Assembly (NCBI GenBank): GCA_002316385.1
Contig: DCDL01000006.1
Span: forward strand, 1 to 16,424
DNA length: 16,424 nucleotides
Source: Clostridium sp. UBA1056
GTDB taxonomy: Bacteria > Bacillota > Clostridia > Clostridiales > Clostridiaceae
Direction: 5' to 3'
The notes beneath the pieces were generated by a model, which saw only the letters and a program-made list of their open reading frames with translations, ran no database searches and was not told where the DNA came from. The translations under genes were made by a program, and so were the position numbers. Below, piece by piece: positions 14,010 to 16,424 of this stretch. Every line of letters starts with the position of its first letter. Within the stretch, counting starts at the first letter, position 1.

Positions 14010-14038
14010 TTGAACTCCCCACAAAACAAGGCTACAAT
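14010..14038 (+). promoter_or_regulatory. Sigma-A promoter of the two-component operon
   Basis: TTGAAC (14010-14015) and TACAAT (14033-14038) are separated by exactly 17 bases and lie 27 bases before the kinase start codon. No inverted repeat for autoregulation is obvious beside it. Confidence 0.65.
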
Positions 14039-14064
14039 AATTGAGAAAAGAGGTGACTTTATAA

Positions 14065-15642
14065 GTGAAAACGGACTATTTTTCAAGACAAGTAGCAATA
14101 TTTATAAATCAGGCAATGGTGATCCTTTACCTGATTTTTATGAAATTAACGGGACACAGCATTTCCGCTAATAATATCCTCCACATTGCCATCATTTCTT
14201 TGCTGTTTTTTGATGCTGCCTATATCTCTTATAAGAATATAAAGAATAATGAAACTCTAACAAATTTTTCATTTCTTCTTCTGTTATCAGCATGGCAGTT
14301 TATTTTCTTACTATTTGAGAGCAGCTCTTTGTCAAAGGAAATCTCTATCATATTGATAACATTGACTTTTTATCAGACAATTCGTTTTTTGTTGTCTTTC
14401 TTATTTCAAGAGTCCGCTTATCAATATCAGAAGACGGTTATTCTGCTTTTAAAAGGTACTTGTATTGCAGCTATTTCAGGACAACTAATCTCTGACCGCT
14501 TATTTGCTATTCTTTTTATGGTACAGAACATAGTTGCCTTATGCTTCTTAATCCTTGTGATAAAAGTACATTGGCAAAGGGTGAAGTTTGTACTGCTCAG
14601 CCAGAAAAAGCAATTGAAAATATATCTCATTTTTGTGGTGGTACCTTTTAGTTGCTACATTTTCATGTTCCATAATCAACCAAACTATTTGGAAAATCTA
14701 GCAAGTTATTTAATGATTATGCTTTCTTTTGTAAGCATTCATAGTATTGTATTTAAGTATCGACCAGCCAAGAAAGAATATTTTACTTTAAACAAAGGCA
14801 ATCAGTTGATACTTATTGTAAGTGGCATAGTCATATTTGGAATAATTAGTAGCCTGCTTAATCTTCCTATTATTATAAGCGCTATATTAATCCATAGTGG
14901 TTCCCTGATAGTACAACTCTACTATTTACTTGTTTATTGTCAGATTGTAAAGGAGAGAGCCTTCTATGGAGAGAAAATAGATAGGCAGCATTTTTACTCC
15001 TATTCACTGGCACAAATCAAAAGGGAGGAGAACCTGAAAAAATATTTTTCTAACTTTTTGCATGATGAAATTTTACAAGATTTATTATCCATAAAAAACA
15101 TGATGGGGAAGACAGATCGGCCACAGGTAAAAGAACTGGTTGTATCCACCCTGGAACAGCTTAACAGTTCTATTAGGTCACAAATGCAGGAATACCATCC
15201 AACTATGTTGAAAAGTCTTACCTTGAAAGAAAATATTCAAAATCTATTGGATACCGTAAGCCATACCTTTCCATGGGTGCACTGTAAATTGCGATTAGAC
15301 TGTAATGACAAGATTTTTTTAGTGGAACCCTATAACGTTATTATCTATCGCATAATAAAGGAATTGGCTACAAATGTGTTGAAACATTCTGGCGCAGGGG
15401 AAGTAGAGATCATTTTGCTTCAGAAAAATGGAATCATTGGTTTAACGGTGGCTGATAATGGAAAGGGATTAGATAAGACTGACTATCATTGCACATCACA
15501 TAAAGGGCTTGCTTCCATTAATGAACAAGTCAGTCTGTTAGATGGGAAGATGGAAATTACCTCTACCGGAGAAAATGGAACAAGAATCTCAATTACTATG
15601 CCTATGAAAGGAGAGGACTCTTATGAAAGTTTTATTGATTGA
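14065..15642 (+). CDS. Polytopic sensor histidine kinase, NarL-partner type (HisKA_3-like)
   Basis: The start is GTG 14065, with AGAGGTGA about eight bases upstream. The first 300 residues of this 525-aa protein form eight to ten hydrophobic segments (for example ILHIAIISLLFFDAAYI, LIFVVVPFSCYIFMF, QLILIVSGIVIFGIIS), with no large outside domain. A coiled linker leads to the dimerisation helix FSNFLHDEILQDLLSIKNMM, with phospho-acceptor His333. The HATPase domain has its N-box in ELATNVLKHSGAG (Asn437) and a G1 box VADNGKGLD. The H-D-E-x-x-Q-x-L motif is that of HPK7-class kinases such as DesK and LiaS, whose partners are LuxR-type regulators. The many-segment input suggests sensing inside the membrane, possibly via the nearby transporter. 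The gene overlaps the regulator gene by 20 bases. Confidence 0.88.
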   Translation: MKTDYFSRQVAIFINQAMVILYLIFMKLTGHSISANNILHIAIISLLFFDAAYISYKNIKNNETLTNFSFLLLLSAWQFIFLLFESSSLSKEISIILITLTFYQTIRFLLSFLFQESAYQYQKTVILLLKGTCIAAISGQLISDRLFAILFMVQNIVALCFLILVIKVHWQRVKFVLLSQKKQLKIYLIFVVVPFSCYIFMFHNQPNYLENLASYLMIMLSFVSIHSIVFKYRPAKKEYFTLNKGNQLILIVSGIVIFGIISSLLNLPIIISAILIHSGSLIVQLYYLLVYCQIVKERAFYGEKIDRQHFYSYSLAQIKREENLKKYFSNFLHDEILQDLLSIKNMMGKTDRPQVKELVVSTLEQLNSSIRSQMQEYHPTMLKSLTLKENIQNLLDTVSHTFPWVHCKLRLDCNDKIFLVEPYNVIIYRIIKELATNVLKHSGAGEVEIILLQKNGIIGLTVADNGKGLDKTDYHCTSHKGLASINEQVSLLDGKMEITSTGENGTRISITMPMKGEDSYESFID

Positions 15643-16228
15643 TGACCATGCCCTTTTCGCAAAGAGTTTAGAGATTGCATTGGATGGCTTTCCTGAAATT
15701 GATACATTTTCAAATACGCAAGATGTTGACAATATCATTGAACAATTGAGAAGGGAAAAGCCAGATATTGTTTTAGTGGATATAAATTTGAGCAATTTAA
15801 ATGAGGAAGATGGACTGATTCTAGCAAAACATATTCTAAAGATTATGCCTAAGCAAAAGGTAGTTATTCTTTCTGGATATGATCTTCCTGTATATCGGCA
15901 CGAAGCACAGAAAATTGGGGCAAAAGGATTTATCAATAAGAACGTGGAACCAGAAGAACTAGTCTTGATTTTAGCTGACATTGAAAGGGGTAAAAGCTAT
16001 TTTCCCAAAGAAGAAGTTATCATAGAAGAACTTACAGACAGTGAGAAAGAAATTTTACAGTTAGTTGCTTCTGGCATGAAGCGAAAAGAAATTGCAAGTC
16101 ATCTATTTTTAAGTGAGCGTACAGTTTCAAATCATCTGCAGCACATTTTTGATAAGCTACAAGTGTCATCTACAGTGGAAGTTGTAACGAAAGCAATTCA
16201 GATGGGATATATTGCACCAATGCACTAA
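15623..16228 (+). CDS. NarL/LuxR-family response regulator
   Basis: ATG 15623 lies inside the last codons of the kinase gene, with GGAGAGG just upstream, so the two are coupled. The 201-aa protein has a receiver domain with the acidic pair Asp7/Asp8 in LLIDDHA, phospho-acceptor Asp53 in VLVDINLS, a conserved serine in VVILSGYD and the lysine in GFINKNVEPEE. A C-terminal LuxR-type helix-turn-helix follows: LTDSEKEILQLVASGMKRKE, IASHLFLSERTVSNHLQHIF. All conserved positions are in place. It should dimerise on phosphorylation and bind promoter DNA. Likely targets are the bceAB-like genes, as often seen for transporter/kinase groups, but no binding site could be identified with certainty. Confidence 0.92.
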   Translation: MKVLLIDDHALFAKSLEIALDGFPEIDTFSNTQDVDNIIEQLRREKPDIVLVDINLSNLNEEDGLILAKHILKIMPKQKVVILSGYDLPVYRHEAQKIGAKGFINKNVEPEELVLILADIERGKSYFPKEEVIIEELTDSEKEILQLVASGMKRKEIASHLFLSERTVSNHLQHIFDKLQVSSTVEVVTKAIQMGYIAPMH

Positions 16229-16256
16229 GGGTTTATGATAAAATAATATATTCAAA

Positions 16257-16306
16257 TTAAGAATAAACCTTATCATTTTCGATTAAATGATAAGGTTTAT
16301 TCTTAA
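16257..16306 (+). terminator. Very strong hairpin terminator after the two-component operon
   Basis: Bases 16257-16278 pair perfectly with 16285-16306 over 22 bp, with a 6-nt loop; the right arm itself ends TTTATTCTTAA. It is symmetric and probably works for transcripts from both sides. The last 118 bases of the window hold no gene that I can see. Confidence 0.75.
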
Positions 16307-16424
16307 AGCGAATTCATTTTTAAATTTTCACTTTATTAAATTATAAACTGGAATTTGATGAGCAATAGATTGTATTGTTGAAGCTAGTTTAGGCATATGA
16401 AAATAAATAATAAGTCAAAGATGG

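Overview
The window looks like a low-GC Firmicutes chromosome, most likely a Clostridium sensu stricto species. The native genes are very AT-rich with AGGAGG-type ribosome binding sites, and the accessory genes (lactococcin-972 cluster, C39-like anchored proteins, BceAB-type transporter) are typical of that group. The species cannot be fixed from the sequence alone.

Region 1 (1-3060) is a tandem segmental duplication. Two paralogous, membrane-anchored, C39/papain-like proteins (135-992 and 1767-2726) each have the same promoter architecture. Each is followed by a short hairpin and then a highly structured 76-nt repeat core. Three cores (1025-1100, 1463-1538, 2759-2834) have exactly the same length. 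They keep the sequence of an asymmetric internal loop while the stems vary. A fourth, expanded copy lies on the opposite strand at 9648-9766. I read these as ends or guide-RNA-scaffold relics of IS200/IS605-type elements, or as an undescribed structured RNA or palindromic repeat; no transposase is present.

Region 2 (3061-5000) is sparse. It holds a 59-aa ribbon-helix-helix-like protein on the minus strand, a probable coding relic, a 42-aa lipoprotein with a strong promoter, a DUF4177-like protein, and about 700 nt without a recognisable gene.

Region 3 (5019-9136) is a lactococcin-972-type bacteriocin locus. It encodes a secreted precursor, a bacteriocin-associated integral membrane protein and an ABC ATPase. 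Two further small anchored proteins, unknown to me, follow. The membrane protein, ATPase and first small protein overlap by ATGA junctions, so they are translationally coupled. The locus ends at a hairpin terminator whose near-copy lies on the other side of a divergent small membrane-protein gene.

Region 4 (9648-16306) is visibly richer in G and C. It encodes a BceA/BceB-type peptide-antibiotic transporter and a NarL/LuxR-type two-component system with a polytopic histidine kinase. An AT-rich DinB-like gene lies between the two pairs. BceAB transporters usually pair with an OmpR-type regulator and a two-TM BceS-type kinase, so this partnership, if real, is atypical. A very strong 22-bp hairpin terminator closes the region.

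Overall, the window reads as an accessory island for antimicrobial-peptide production and defence beside a duplicated surface-protein locus.
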